A stretch of 58,390 bases of DNA. Origin: Bacteroidia bacterium. Its GTDB lineage: Bacteria; Bacteroidota; Bacteroidia; Bacteroidales; UBA7960. Positions 18,401-26,572 of the stretch are shown here, in pieces (position 1 is the first letter of the stretch; every line of letters begins with the position of its first letter). The position numbers and the translations under genes were made by a program. The stretch lies in contig REEA01000090.1 in NCBI GenBank assembly GCA_007695305.1, forward strand, positions 1-58,390, written 5' to 3'. The notes under the pieces are model-generated. The model was not told the origin of the DNA. It was given only the letters and a program-made list of their open reading frames with translations, and made no database searches.

Positions 18401-18591
18401 CAATTTATGTCTATGACATGTCCGGCAGAAAGTTCAACATACTTCAAAACAGGTCTTTCCCTGCCGGCGAAAACGCGATTCAGTGGAATGGCTCCGGCCC
18501 CGATGGCAGTCCGTTGGTGGATGGGATTTATATTTTCGAAGTCCGTACAAGGGATAGCATTTACAGAGACCGAATGTTTATCCTAAGATAA
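15433..18591 (+). CDS. T9SS-secreted FG-GAP/propeller protein with ASPM/HYDIN-like domains
   Basis: A 1052-residue secreted protein; the start at 15433 is preferred because it begins the signal peptide MKNQLSVFFLACAWLCLP. Order: an NHL-like propeller (~25-250), two choice-of-anchor-D (ASPM/SPD-2/HYDIN-like) sandwiches (~255-360 and ~362-460, with YHFGNVTLGD), an FG-GAP/PQQ-like propeller with Ca-binding DxNxDGxxD turns (~465-865, for example DFNGDGIPDVVAGG), a carboxypeptidase-regulatory-like domain (~868-945) and a FlgD-like T9SS sorting domain (YNYPNPFSDYT ... IYIFEVR). It is a typical large surface protein; no enzyme motif is visible. A bidirectional terminator lies just after it. Confidence 0.83.
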   Translation: MKNQLSVFFLACAWLCLPFIVTGSNTTPRNDNGWTIVNQFSIHNNAGGLASDGNVLFIGGLYGNVGHKVYTFDPATQELQLLFDGPQDNTLGLTFDGQHLWTIEQTGASTPAQAWQIDLEGNLVSQFDLPGSYMSGIAWDDGNFYVATYFPNPGTIHYVDDQGNVISDFTPPSNQPWDLALQGDSLWIVDFWNDFIHLVELDGTLIESFPYEDHRATGIYHDGTFLWYIGRTSTGISTLYQVDPWGSGTPVIQVPPSYHFGNVTLGDSEDWVLTILNTGTGDLVVNDITFPGKNNAFSVDADLPITIEPDAGHAVTVTFAPQDIHIYETTMTIHSNDPASPEVDIILEGNGLASGPYLTTVEDLIDFGDRRINSSTRGFIELKNMGDSQLLLDDITFSAEDYWWDWTVEFPLTLSPVQSIALPFWFQPLTAGVVDGDAILYFNNEEQSPYTIELTGYSEDIDYPLATVLWDLHLPGSSFDNPRAILPVPDVNDDGVDDVVICTRGLRIMMFNGNASGTPDLLWETEVGTVEYAKGIVLTDDLNGDGFHDIIIGTAYGDRAVTALSSRTGEIIWRFETNLYGGGGWVYMVDASYDYNGNGYRDVLAATGDDGQGTGPRRVFLLNGLTGELIWDTPMGGAAYSVLAVQDFNGDGIPDVVAGGQTPGQQGRVLGLSGANGSILWELSTSGSSVWALEQISDITDNGINDVIIGTFNGHYYLVDVTNGEIVYSGNLGNSLIVDFWQAGDLNGDGYMDILPSYSTVKMARAISGKDGQILWSTPIADQGWAVTSLRDITGDGINDVAVGTLFQTNYLYFLAGADGQVLDSIPMPDAVDIIRAIPDITGDNSMEVVAGARNRYVAAFSGGTKVADEYYDVTFLVTDDQTPANPIEGATIVIQTTGFSLTTDQEGFATVELVEGEYLFTVSKDGYFPFEDTFLLEGEDKTVEVVLSTDDTGIQDILLPQVVRAYNYPNPFSDYTNIIFTLNLPAQASIYVYDMSGRKFNILQNRSFPAGENAIQWNGSGPDGSPLVDGIYIFEVRTRDSIYRDRMFILR

Positions 18592-18608
18592 ACACAACCC
18601 AACAGAGC

Positions 18609-18649
18609 AAAAAAAAGCGGGGGTCAAATTTTTTGACTCCCGCTTTTTT
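18609..18649. terminator. bidirectional intrinsic terminator between convergent genes
   Basis: An A-rich arm, AGCGGGGGTCA and its near-perfect complement TGACTCCCGCT form a stem flanked by A's on one side and T's on the other, so it can end transcription from both the 15433 gene and the protease gene on the other strand. Confidence 0.9.
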
Positions 18650-18661
18650 AATGACAAAATG

Positions 18662-21600
18662 CTACTGGATTTGCAGGGTTGCTGTTTGAACACCTTGTTC
18701 AGAAACCACCCTGATAAGGTACATGCCACTTTGTAAACCGCCAATGTTCAAGGTATACTCAACATCGTTGGTCCTTACTGACCGGATCATCTGGCCGGTC
18801 ATATTGTAGAGCCTGATCTCCGACAAAGAGGTGTTCCCTGATATGGTAACCTGATTGGTTGCCGGATTGGGGTAAACATTTATCCCGGTGAGTTGATCCA
18901 ATTCATCAATACCAACAGAAAACTCAAAGATCACATGTACATCGGTATTGCCGGCTACGTTGGTGAGGATATACTGGTTATGTCCGCCAACACTTTCTCC
19001 ATTAACCAGAATATCAGCAACATGATGATCGGGATCGGGGGTTGATGTGATGATCACGCTTTCACCATGGGGAACATCGATAACCCCCATTGGATCTACC
19101 GTTCCGTTACCTTGAGCTGTTATGGTAACATCATATATGTTGATGGCAAAAACTGCGTGGATGGTATGTCCGTCTTCGGTCACATTTTCGAATGTATAAC
19201 TTTCAATGGTTCCCATACTTTCGCCATTCACCATTACATCTTCAATATGGTTACCCGGCACGGGGAGGATATTGAACTCCACATCGTCGCCATGGTTTAC
19301 AACAACTTCGCCTAATGGGCTGATTCCACCGTTACCTTCGGCGGTCGCTATGATGGTGTATGTTTTGACAGCAAACATGCCGAGCAGGTGCCGGTCGGTG
19401 GTAACAACGAAAGAATATTCTTCGTCTTCTGATACCTCCAGCGCACCTTCCATCCAGCCAAGGAATTCAAATCCTGTATTGGCTTCTGCAGTAACCAAAG
19501 CGGTTTGTCCGTAATAGTATTCTCCTCCGCCTGTAACTGTGCCGGCTTCTTCCAGGTTGATATCAACCACGACGTCAAAACGGAGATAGGTAAGGGTAAT
19601 ATCCAGAAACTGTTCATCATCGGTGGTAACGATCACCTGATCAGCAAAGGCTTCAAAACCGGTTTTTGTCACAGAATAATCGTATGTTCCCGGAACTGTT
19701 ATTAGCGAGAATTGCCCGTTTTCATCGGTAGCATATCCCCCAAAACCTTCAACAAACATGTATGCTCCTTCCACTGGATCGCCGAATTCATCATCAACGG
19801 TTACATTCAGCGTAACGGCATCGCTTGCCTCAGAAATGAGTGTGACTTCAAACACAAGGTCTTCAAAACCGACATTGACCATACCCGATGCTGTATGATA
19901 TCCGGCTTTTGCTACCTGGTATTCGTGGAGACCGACCGGGATATCATGAAATACGTAATCGCCGGGACTGTTTGTATCGCCGGCGAGGGTAATGGTTGCG
20001 TTATTTACCGGATCACCGTTTTCATCATAAACCACAAAAGTGACATCGAACTCGGCTACCAATACATTCAGGGTAACGGGGATAAACAAATCATCACCTG
20101 CATTATGCTGCAGCAGCACTTCCGCATGATACTGCCCCAGGTCGAGTTCACTTGTGTTAAATATAAAACTCACATCATGGTTTTCTCCTTCGCCTACCTG
20201 TCCGCTTTGCGGATCAAAGGTGAGCCAGTCAACTTCCGCTGTGAGATTGAGAATACCCCTGATTGTCCAGTTATAATCCCTTGTTGGGCTGATATCAGTA
20301 AGTTGTTGCCAGATATTATTAAAGAACATCCAACCTCCTTTTCCCTGGACAAGCGGACCGCTGTCTACTGATGCAGGGTGTCCTCCGGTGGTTTGTATGG
20401 AATAGCCTATCCAGTATTCCTGTCCGGGTTCCAGTTCAATGGGTTCATTGAGAATATGGACCGACCAGTCACCCGCTATGGTTTCAGCCGTTGCATCTTC
20501 TGAATAGATTACCGCACCGGGACTGGTTGCCGTACCTTCTTCCCATACTTTGACGGTTATATTTGCGAACTGGTCGGAGTTGATGTGGTATTTTACGGCA
20601 GCCAGTTGATAGATCAGGTAATACTCTGCCAGCTCTTCCGCGGTGAATCTGGCTGCGCTCATGAATGTGGTTGGGTTACCTGTTCCAACTCCTGCGTCAT
20701 ATCCGTTGTCATAATGGATTTCCACGACCTCATCCAGTTTTTTATTATCGCTTGCCTTATTTTGATTGGTTTTACCTGCAGAAGGGTAGGCATAGAGGGC
20801 ATAATGCACAAAACCGTCGCCTGCGTTGCCAATATTGAGCATTGCACTTTGTGTAGCTCCCTGTGGAACGGAGATTTGAATTTCATCCTTGTCGATAACG
20901 ATTTCCGGATAGGTTATTAATTCCATCTCAATTTCAACTATCTGACCATCTTCCGTAATGGTTATCAGTTCCTGGTATTCATGATACCCGGGTTTTTTGG
21001 CGGTGATCAGGTACTCCCCCTCAAACAGGCTAAGAAAAGCGACGCCATTATTGTCAGTGGTTGTTTCCTGTCCGGTGTATGGTGTGAATATTTCTACGTT
21101 TGCCAGAGGGTTTTCGCCGTCGGTAACGTTAAACTCGATCTCCAGAGGTGGGAATTCAACGGCTACCTTGAAGTCGTCGAGCAACCACCAGTAGTCGCGT
21201 TTGCCAATCCATTTGAACTTTATCCTGACATCGCTTTCACCCTGGGCAATATCGGTAATGTTAAATACAGAAACCACCGGGTTATCCCCGTTATGCTGGT
21301 TTGGTGGGGCGTTATGCCATCTGTACAATTCTGTCTGTGTGTTAAAATTATCGGTGCTGATATAAATACGAATGTCGGCATTGCCAAAGGTTCTTGCCCT
21401 GTGTTCAACGGAAAAGACAATATCGTTTGTAACGTCGGACAAGTCCATGGATGGACTTATGAGGTCGACTTCTTCATCCACATTTGGCTGCCCGTGTTCT
21501 ATAGAGTTCAGAACGAGATACCCGTCTGCTGCGGTGGTAGATTGCAGTTGGCCTCCGAACTGGGCTCCGGTATCAGTCCATTCCCAGCCTGGAAATCCTG

Positions 21601-22639
21601 TAGGTCCCTCTATAATGATGTTTGACCATCCATCCGGAATATCTCCGTCGCCGAAGGTTTCATAGATCACTTCCTGGAATTGGTTCGGGTCGGGTGTCTC
21701 CAGGTAGGAATTGAGCCAGTCTTCGAAATAGCTCACTCTTGCATATACACCAGGATATTGAGCCAGGCCGCAATCCACACCCCAACTGACAACACCGGCC
21801 AGTTTATACCAGCCTTGTCCATCCTGGGCAACCATAGGGCCGCCGCTGTCTCCCTGACAAGAGTCTTTTCCGGCGGCACCGGCAAGGATCATATCATCTG
21901 TGATCCAGGATGGCGGGTAGCTGGTTTGGGAAACAGCGCGGATCGGTACCTCGATGGCCTGCAAATGATTGGCAGCCGGACCGCCAAATGAGGTTGCACC
22001 CCATCCGGAGACTTTAACCATTTGACCGGGCTCGGTCATACCTGCATTTACATCATCCTCACCCACAATACCTACCTTGGCCATATTGGAGTCGTCAAGG
22101 TCGATGGGTTCTGCCAGCCGAACCAGTGCGATATCAAAACGGTGACTGTTTGTATTGTAGCTGGGATGCATAATCAGCTCTTCCACATTGAAATACTGCC
22201 CTTGGGAAGTATTGTTCATCAGGGTAAACCCGGCACGAACGCGAACATGTCCGGGTGTAAGATAAAAATCTCCGCCACTTTGCTCAAATACCAAACAGTG
22301 GGCTGCCGTTATTATCCATTCCTCATCCACGATCGTACCTCCGCAAAAGTGCGAGCCTCCAAACTGGGGTTGCAATTGCATGGACACCTGCCAGGGATAA
22401 TCTTTGATATCTACATCTTCCCCGCCTACAATTCGTCCACCCGTAAGCTGAAACTGCTCAAGGAAGCGTTCTACATTTTTGGGGTCATTGAATGGGTCAT
22501 CCGGTACCTGTTCAAGTTTTGCATCCGGAGTCCTCAAATTGGAAACATCTGCCTCGAAAAGCTGCGCTGCAACAGGAATGACCGGCAACATCAAAACAAA
22601 TACAATCAATAATAGCCTAAATGTGTCTTTTTTCTTCAT
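18662..22639 (-). CDS. T9SS-secreted trypsin-like serine protease, multidomain
   Basis: A 1325-residue secreted S1-family protease. After the signal peptide (MKKKDTFRLLLIVFVLM) and a short pro-region, RIVGG (~69) is the activation site. The triad is His114 (TAAHC), Asp169 (DIALV) and Ser265 (GDSGGP); the protease domain ends near 315. Then come a choice-of-anchor-J-like sandwich (~325-500), a carboxypeptidase-regulatory-like domain (~505-580), a long beta region (~580-890), two more regulatory-like domains (~900-1040), three InlB/Flg_new-like repeats (~1045-1245, with GGGEYYYGQ, FEFLGW and two GNGxxxPxG starts) and a T9SS type A sorting domain (VYPNPAT ... GMYLIRV). It should cut proteins outside the cell. 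Similar repeats recur in the 55754 product, suggesting shared modules. Confidence 0.92.
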   Translation of the reverse strand: MKKKDTFRLLLIVFVLMLPVIPVAAQLFEADVSNLRTPDAKLEQVPDDPFNDPKNVERFLEQFQLTGGRIVGGEDVDIKDYPWQVSMQLQPQFGGSHFCGGTIVDEEWIITAAHCLVFEQSGGDFYLTPGHVRVRAGFTLMNNTSQGQYFNVEELIMHPSYNTNSHRFDIALVRLAEPIDLDDSNMAKVGIVGEDDVNAGMTEPGQMVKVSGWGATSFGGPAANHLQAIEVPIRAVSQTSYPPSWITDDMILAGAAGKDSCQGDSGGPMVAQDGQGWYKLAGVVSWGVDCGLAQYPGVYARVSYFEDWLNSYLETPDPNQFQEVIYETFGDGDIPDGWSNIIIEGPTGFPGWEWTDTGAQFGGQLQSTTAADGYLVLNSIEHGQPNVDEEVDLISPSMDLSDVTNDIVFSVEHRARTFGNADIRIYISTDNFNTQTELYRWHNAPPNQHNGDNPVVSVFNITDIAQGESDVRIKFKWIGKRDYWWLLDDFKVAVEFPPLEIEFNVTDGENPLANVEIFTPYTGQETTTDNNGVAFLSLFEGEYLITAKKPGYHEYQELITITEDGQIVEIEMELITYPEIVIDKDEIQISVPQGATQSAMLNIGNAGDGFVHYALYAYPSAGKTNQNKASDNKKLDEVVEIHYDNGYDAGVGTGNPTTFMSAARFTAEELAEYYLIYQLAAVKYHINSDQFANITVKVWEEGTATSPGAVIYSEDATAETIAGDWSVHILNEPIELEPGQEYWIGYSIQTTGGHPASVDSGPLVQGKGGWMFFNNIWQQLTDISPTRDYNWTIRGILNLTAEVDWLTFDPQSGQVGEGENHDVSFIFNTSELDLGQYHAEVLLQHNAGDDLFIPVTLNVLVAEFDVTFVVYDENGDPVNNATITLAGDTNSPGDYVFHDIPVGLHEYQVAKAGYHTASGMVNVGFEDLVFEVTLISEASDAVTLNVTVDDEFGDPVEGAYMFVEGFGGYATDENGQFSLITVPGTYDYSVTKTGFEAFADQVIVTTDDEQFLDITLTYLRFDVVVDINLEEAGTVTGGGEYYYGQTALVTAEANTGFEFLGWMEGALEVSEDEEYSFVVTTDRHLLGMFAVKTYTIIATAEGNGGISPLGEVVVNHGDDVEFNILPVPGNHIEDVMVNGESMGTIESYTFENVTEDGHTIHAVFAINIYDVTITAQGNGTVDPMGVIDVPHGESVIITSTPDPDHHVADILVNGESVGGHNQYILTNVAGNTDVHVIFEFSVGIDELDQLTGINVYPNPATNQVTISGNTSLSEIRLYNMTGQMIRSVRTNDVEYTLNIGGLQSGMYLIRVVSEQGVQTATLQIQ

Positions 22640-22688
22640 TTGTGAAAAATTTGAAAAGTATTGGGTTTTGTTAAGTTAAGAAAACATT

Positions 22689-22733
22689 TTTCCGGCATGC
22701 CTTATCTGAGAAAGCGATAAAAAAAGCCGGAAA
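22689..22733 (-). promoter_or_regulatory. hairpin in the 5' leader of the protease gene
   Basis: TTTCCGGC at 22689-22696 pairs with GCCGGAAA at 22726-22733; inside, TTATC (22702-22706) pairs with GATAA (22716-22720). It lies between the predicted promoter and the start codon. It could also act as a weak end for the SRAP transcript, but no T tract follows on the minus strand. Confidence 0.4.
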
Positions 22734-22758
22734 GGTCTCTTGAAGATAAATCATCATG

Positions 22759-22792
22759 CAAATTTACCATTTATTCGTAAACAGTTGACAAG
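22759..22792 (-). promoter_or_regulatory. candidate promoter of the protease gene
   Basis: On the minus strand CTTG (22792-22789) is followed after 22 bases by TAAATTTG (22766-22759), close to the phylum's -33/-7 pattern. The start site would be near 22753, giving a leader of ~114 bases that contains the hairpin at 22689-22733. Confidence 0.45.
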
Positions 22793-22895
22793 CTGTTTTG
22801 ACTTTTCTGAAACTTTCACCCCCGGTGTATGCATGAAACGGTGGTTTCATGCTTTCAAAAGGCAGAAAAGCAAGGGGTTTTTGCCGGTGCCAAAG

Positions 22896-23660
22896 TTATG
22901 GATTGCCGGTCGAAAGAAATGGCAGCTCCGGATAATGGTGCTCTTTTAAAGCGGCAGGGGTATTTCTTTCCTTGTTTGCATAATTCAAATCCCTGGATAC
23001 CGGGTGCGCACACATCTCTTTTTCATCCAGAGGCTCAATCATTGAGAGGATTTGATCATTAGGGCTGGCAGGGTCAATCCAGCGGGCAATTTGTTCTGTT
23101 TTCAGGATAAAAGGCATCCGTTTTTTTCGGTTATGTATCTCTGCCATCAGCGGGTTGGCTGGTGTGGTGATGATGCTGAATGTTTTAATGATCTCGCCGG
23201 TTTGTTGATCGGTCCAGGTGTCGTACAGGCATCCCAAAGAAAACATGGAATCACCGGCAGGATAAATATAATATGGGTATTTTGCATCATTGACCGCTTT
23301 CCACTCGAAGAAACCACTTACGGGCAGCACACAGCGCTTAGAGCGAATACTTTTCCTGAAAGATGGTTTGTGGGAAACGGTTTCGCCCACCGCGTTCAAC
23401 GTTCCTTTCCGGATTTTTTCCGCCGCCGCTGTGTCTTTTGCCCAGTGGGGTATAAGTCCCCAATAGAGCATCTCCGGCCCGCTATGCTTTATCACCGGAA
23501 GCACCGGATGGGTAAATCCACTCACGAAATAGTAATGGGACAGATTTTCCGGCATGCTTTCCGTTTTGAGGTTTTCTCTCCATGACGGCGGTAAAATACC
23601 GGAATACCTTTGAATAAGCCTCAAGGCTTTTCTTTCAAGAAATGCTATAGAATAACACAT
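22896..23660 (-). CDS. SRAP (SOS response-associated peptidase, YedK/HMCES-like)
   Basis: A 254-residue SRAP protein, which binds abasic sites in single-stranded DNA through a covalent link of its Cys2 and so protects the fork. The family requires Cys directly after Met, and the start MCY at 23660 provides it, fixing the start codon. Other hallmarks: WGLIPHWAKD, the Asn of LNAVGET, the Glu of GFFEWK and the His of HNRKKRMPF. The first residues read MCYSIAF rather than the common MCGR, a variant I associate with Bacteroidota. It stands alone; no lexA-like box could be identified by eye. Confidence 0.93.
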   Translation of the reverse strand: MCYSIAFLERKALRLIQRYSGILPPSWRENLKTESMPENLSHYYFVSGFTHPVLPVIKHSGPEMLYWGLIPHWAKDTAAAEKIRKGTLNAVGETVSHKPSFRKSIRSKRCVLPVSGFFEWKAVNDAKYPYYIYPAGDSMFSLGCLYDTWTDQQTGEIIKTFSIITTPANPLMAEIHNRKKRMPFILKTEQIARWIDPASPNDQILSMIEPLDEKEMCAHPVSRDLNYANKERNTPAALKEHHYPELPFLSTGNP

Positions 23661-24145
23661 ATAATAATGACCAATAGTCCGTTAAAACCCACCCGCCATC
23701 CCTCCAACCTGTAACACGCCTCCTTCTCCTCTCATCTGCCGGTAGCAACATTCCCGTCAGGTAACCGGGCAATGCCGGGTTTATCCTGACTGCGCGTGTT
23801 GTGATTCCTGCTAATAAATCCTTCAACCGCACCGGAAAATGTTTCCCGGCAGACTGGTAACAATTGGCGATATAATCACAAATTGTATGTCAAAAATAAA
23901 AATAATTATGATATACATCCATAAAAAAACAAATAAAAATATTTTTTGTGTTGTTTTTATGTCCGCTTAAGTCTTTATTCATTCAGTTATTCTGGTGATT
24001 GCAATTCCTTTGTTTTACGACATTTTTTTCTTTTAACGCTTTTTTAATGGAACACGGATTCCGCACGTGCGAGACTGATTATCTTTGCATCAATAACTGA
24101 TGGTGGTTAATTATTTTTAATGAGCTGATCGTAATCCTGATTTTC
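23661..24145. other. 485-base gene-poor gap with a GC-rich self-complementary block
   Basis: No convincing gene. Bases 23736-23852 form a GC-rich block: CTGCCGG (23736-23742) can pair with CCGGCAG (23846-23852), and inside GTCAGGTAACCGG (23756-23768) pairs with CCGG...CCTGAC (23775-23790) with small bulges. A smaller CCGGAAA/TTTCCCGG hairpin (23832-23849) competes with the outer stem. The minus strand is open for ~80 codons across this block but has no ATG at its head, only a GTG at 23832. Bases 23860-24060 are AT-rich. A TATCTTTG box at 24080-24087 may serve the MFS gene. Confidence 0.5.
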
Positions 24146-25384
24146 GTGAACTACATTGTATTTTTCCGGAACAATCCACGAATTTTATTATACGGGGTGC
24201 TGCTGGTTTTTTTCAGCAGCTTTGGCCAGACATTTATCGTGTCGCTATATATCCCTTCTTTTCTTGAGAGTTTTGGGATAAGCAGTAGTTTTTTCAGTGC
24301 ATTGTATGCAGGTGCAACTTTGCTCAGCGCATCAACGCTTGTTTTTATAGGAAAAAAAATTGATCATATCCCTTTGAAGAGGTTCACCCTGTTCGTGATT
24401 GCCGGTATCATGGCTGCATGTTTGCTTACAGCGATTTCGGGGCATGTTGTTTTGTTGTTTTTTGGGATTTATAGTTTGCGCTTGTTTGGGCAGGGCTTAT
24501 TGAGCCACACTGCTCTTACGACCATGTCGCGGTATTTTAAGAAGGCCAGGGGTAAGGCGCTTGGTATCGCTTACCTCGGTTTTCCGCTCGGCGAGTCTAT
24601 ATTTCCCATCCTTGTGGCAGCTGGTATTGCCCTTCTGGGCTGGCGGGAAACCTTACTTGTGAGTGCCTCACTGGTGGTTCTCGTGTTGTTGCCACTTTCC
24701 CTGACCTTTCTCCGGGGATTTTCCCGTGCCAATATCAAAGAAGAACATGTACCTGATACTATGCCCGACAATGCACCCGAAGAATCTGAAAAATCCTGGA
24801 CACAGCGGTCAGTTTTAGGTTCTGCCTGGTTTTACCTGATTGCGCCCACGGTATTTCTGGTAGGTTTTCTGCAAACCGCCTTGTTCTTTTTTCAAACATT
24901 TATAGCGGAGTTTAAAACCTGGACGACCGAATGGATGGCTGGTAGCATCATTGCCTATGCCATTTCCTCATCTCTGACTTCTGTGGCCAGCGGGCCGTTG
25001 ATTGATCGTGTTGGTGCAAGGAAGATTTTCCCTTTTGTATTGATTCCTCTGGCAATGGGTGTATTGCTATTGTCGCTGGGAAGTCACCCTGTGCTAGCAC
25101 CCCTATACTGGTTGCTGGTGGGGTTTACCGGTGGTATCAACGCCCCTGTAACTTCCGCTTTGTATGCAGAAATATTCGGTACACGAAGCCTCGGCGCAGT
25201 AAGAAGTATATTTACATTTGTGATGGTTGTGAGCACAGCCCTGGGGCCTTTGGTATACAGCTTTTTCCTTGACAGGGGATTTCATTTTGATCAAATACAC
25301 TATGGTGTCATTGTGGTCATCATCATAAACATGCTGTACATCCGGTTATCTTATCAACGCCACTTTAGCCGCACCAAGCCCTGA
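24146..25384 (+). CDS. MFS transporter
   Basis: A 412-residue major facilitator protein with about twelve hydrophobic helices in two halves separated by a charged loop (~195-220). The start is taken as GTG at 24146, since no ATG lies between the upstream stop at 24098 and the first helix. The loop between helices 2 and 3 (KKIDHIPLKRF) and its counterpart in the second half (PLIDRVGARKIF) are the usual MFS A-motif positions. The substrate cannot be read from the sequence; the closest general likeness is to uncharacterised MFS_1 or oxalate/formate-type carriers. It is monocistronic and converges on the YitT-type gene. Confidence 0.85.
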   Translation: MNYIVFFRNNPRILLYGVLLVFFSSFGQTFIVSLYIPSFLESFGISSSFFSALYAGATLLSASTLVFIGKKIDHIPLKRFTLFVIAGIMAACLLTAISGHVVLLFFGIYSLRLFGQGLLSHTALTTMSRYFKKARGKALGIAYLGFPLGESIFPILVAAGIALLGWRETLLVSASLVVLVLLPLSLTFLRGFSRANIKEEHVPDTMPDNAPEESEKSWTQRSVLGSAWFYLIAPTVFLVGFLQTALFFFQTFIAEFKTWTTEWMAGSIIAYAISSSLTSVASGPLIDRVGARKIFPFVLIPLAMGVLLLSLGSHPVLAPLYWLLVGFTGGINAPVTSALYAEIFGTRSLGAVRSIFTFVMVVSTALGPLVYSFFLDRGFHFDQIHYGVIVVIIINMLYIRLSYQRHFSRTKP

Positions 25385-25530
25385 TCATTTTCCCTCTTGC
25401 GTAACAGAAGTCTCTCAGTACCTTTGAGTCAAAACTTCCATTAACGAGTCATTTACTTCGTGTCATTTTTTGTCATTTAGCACTTCCTGCTTCGCACTGC
25501 CACAATTAAATATTCACCGATGTACACAAA

Positions 25531-25594
25531 GAAATGTGGAAATGTGGAAATGTGGAAATGTGCAAGTGTGAAAATGTGTAAATGTGAGAATGTA
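25531..25594. repeat. tandem octamer repeat, eight units
   Basis: Four perfect copies of GAAATGTG (25531-25562) are followed by four degenerate ones (CAAGTGTG, AAAATGTG, TAAATGTG, AGAATGTA). It lies in the 232-base gap between two convergent genes. The graded decay suggests slipped-strand expansion. No open frame crosses it. Confidence 0.9.
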
Positions 25595-25616
25595 ATGGAA
25601 AAAATGGCTATGGTGG

Positions 25617-26507
25617 TCAGGAAACCTTTTCTCCCAGTGACCTGAACCCTTTTCCGAGAATCTCTGATGCTTCGATTACGGTGACAAAGGCATTGGGGTC
25701 TATTTGGTTGATGAAATCCTGTAAAACAGCCATTTCACGCCGGGTAACATTCACAAATATCACCTTTTTTGCATCTTGTTTGTACATTCCTTTTGCTTCA
25801 AGGTATGTACCGCCTCTGTTCATATCTTGCAGAATTCTGGCTGCAATTTCATCATATTTATCGCTGACAATAAATAATGTTTTTTCGTATGAGAATCCTT
25901 CCAGAACGATATCAATCACTTTTCCGGTGATAAAAATAACGATCAGTGAATACAGCGGGATGGTCCAGTCTCCAAATGAAAGCAGACCAAGCAGTACGAT
26001 GAGGGCGTCAATGATCATCAGGCTTTGGCCCAGGGGAATTCGGGTATATTTGGTAATCAGCATGGCGATGATACTGCTGCCTCCTGAGGTGGCCCTGGCT
26101 TTAAAGATGAGCCCCAGCCCCAAACCGATAAATACTCCCCCAAAAATGCTGGAGAGCAATGGATCATTTTCCACCAGCGGCCCGGCCCCGTAAAAGAATG
26201 TAAGGCCATCGATAAAACCCGAGGCCAGGAAGAAACCTACAACTGTTTTTACACCGAAACGCGGCCCAAGGAAACGAACCCCAATGATAGCGAGGGGAAT
26301 ATTCAGGACAAGACCGGTTAATCCTACAGGTATGCCAATCAGGTGGTATAAAATGATACCAATGCCGTACACACCACCGGGAACAATTTTATAAGGGCTG
26401 ATAAACAGCACATAACCGCCGGCCATGACGAATGCCCCTATCACTATTAAACTATAGGAGATAAACCATTTCCCGGAGAAAATTTTTTCTTTGTTTTGAA
26501 CAGCCAT
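25617..26507 (-). CDS. YitT family membrane protein (DUF161/DUF2179)
   Basis: A 296-residue inner-membrane protein. Five to six hydrophobic helices (~15-190) include the family motif PYKIVPGGVYGIGIILYH and a glycine-rich SGGSSIIAMLI; the soluble C-terminal part (~215-290) is the DUF2179 fold (LQDMNRGGTYLEAKGMY, IDPNAFVTVIEASEILG). The function is unknown; a transport role has been suggested for the family. It is divergent from purH, with start codons 65 bases apart. A -7-like TATCTTTG on its strand at 26558-26551 would place its transcription start ~37 bases ahead of the ATG. Confidence 0.9.
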   Translation of the reverse strand: MAVQNKEKIFSGKWFISYSLIVIGAFVMAGGYVLFISPYKIVPGGVYGIGIILYHLIGIPVGLTGLVLNIPLAIIGVRFLGPRFGVKTVVGFFLASGFIDGLTFFYGAGPLVENDPLLSSIFGGVFIGLGLGLIFKARATSGGSSIIAMLITKYTRIPLGQSLMIIDALIVLLGLLSFGDWTIPLYSLIVIFITGKVIDIVLEGFSYEKTLFIVSDKYDEIAARILQDMNRGGTYLEAKGMYKQDAKKVIFVNVTRREMAVLQDFINQIDPNAFVTVIEASEILGKGFRSLGEKVS

Positions 26508-26550
26508 TTCTAAAAAAAATTAAAGTAACTTCGTGGGGATTTTGAAGCCG

Positions 26551-26558
26551 CAAAGATA
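26551..26558 (-). promoter_or_regulatory. candidate -7 box of the YitT-type gene
   Basis: TATCTTTG on the minus strand fits the TAnnTTTG consensus. No clear -33 TTG is found at normal spacing, so support is partial. Confidence 0.35.
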
Positions 26559-26572
26559 ATTCGTTTTTGTCA

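Noticed and set aside
19712-20371. Open frame of 219 codons on the plus strand
   Set aside because: It is antisense to the protease gene and lacks any recognisable domain.
23635-23832. 65-codon minus-strand frame with GTG start ahead of the SRAP gene
   Set aside because: It overlaps the SRAP start and coincides with a palindrome-rich block; without homologs I cannot call it a gene. It is kept as a finding, not a CDS.
23736-23860. Cobalamin-riboswitch-like GTCAGGATA on the minus strand
   Set aside because: The core CCCGC...ACTG and GCCACTG box are missing, and no B12-related gene follows.
25531-25594. CRISPR-like repeats
   Set aside because: The units are eight bases long, contiguous and without spacers, and no cas gene is near.
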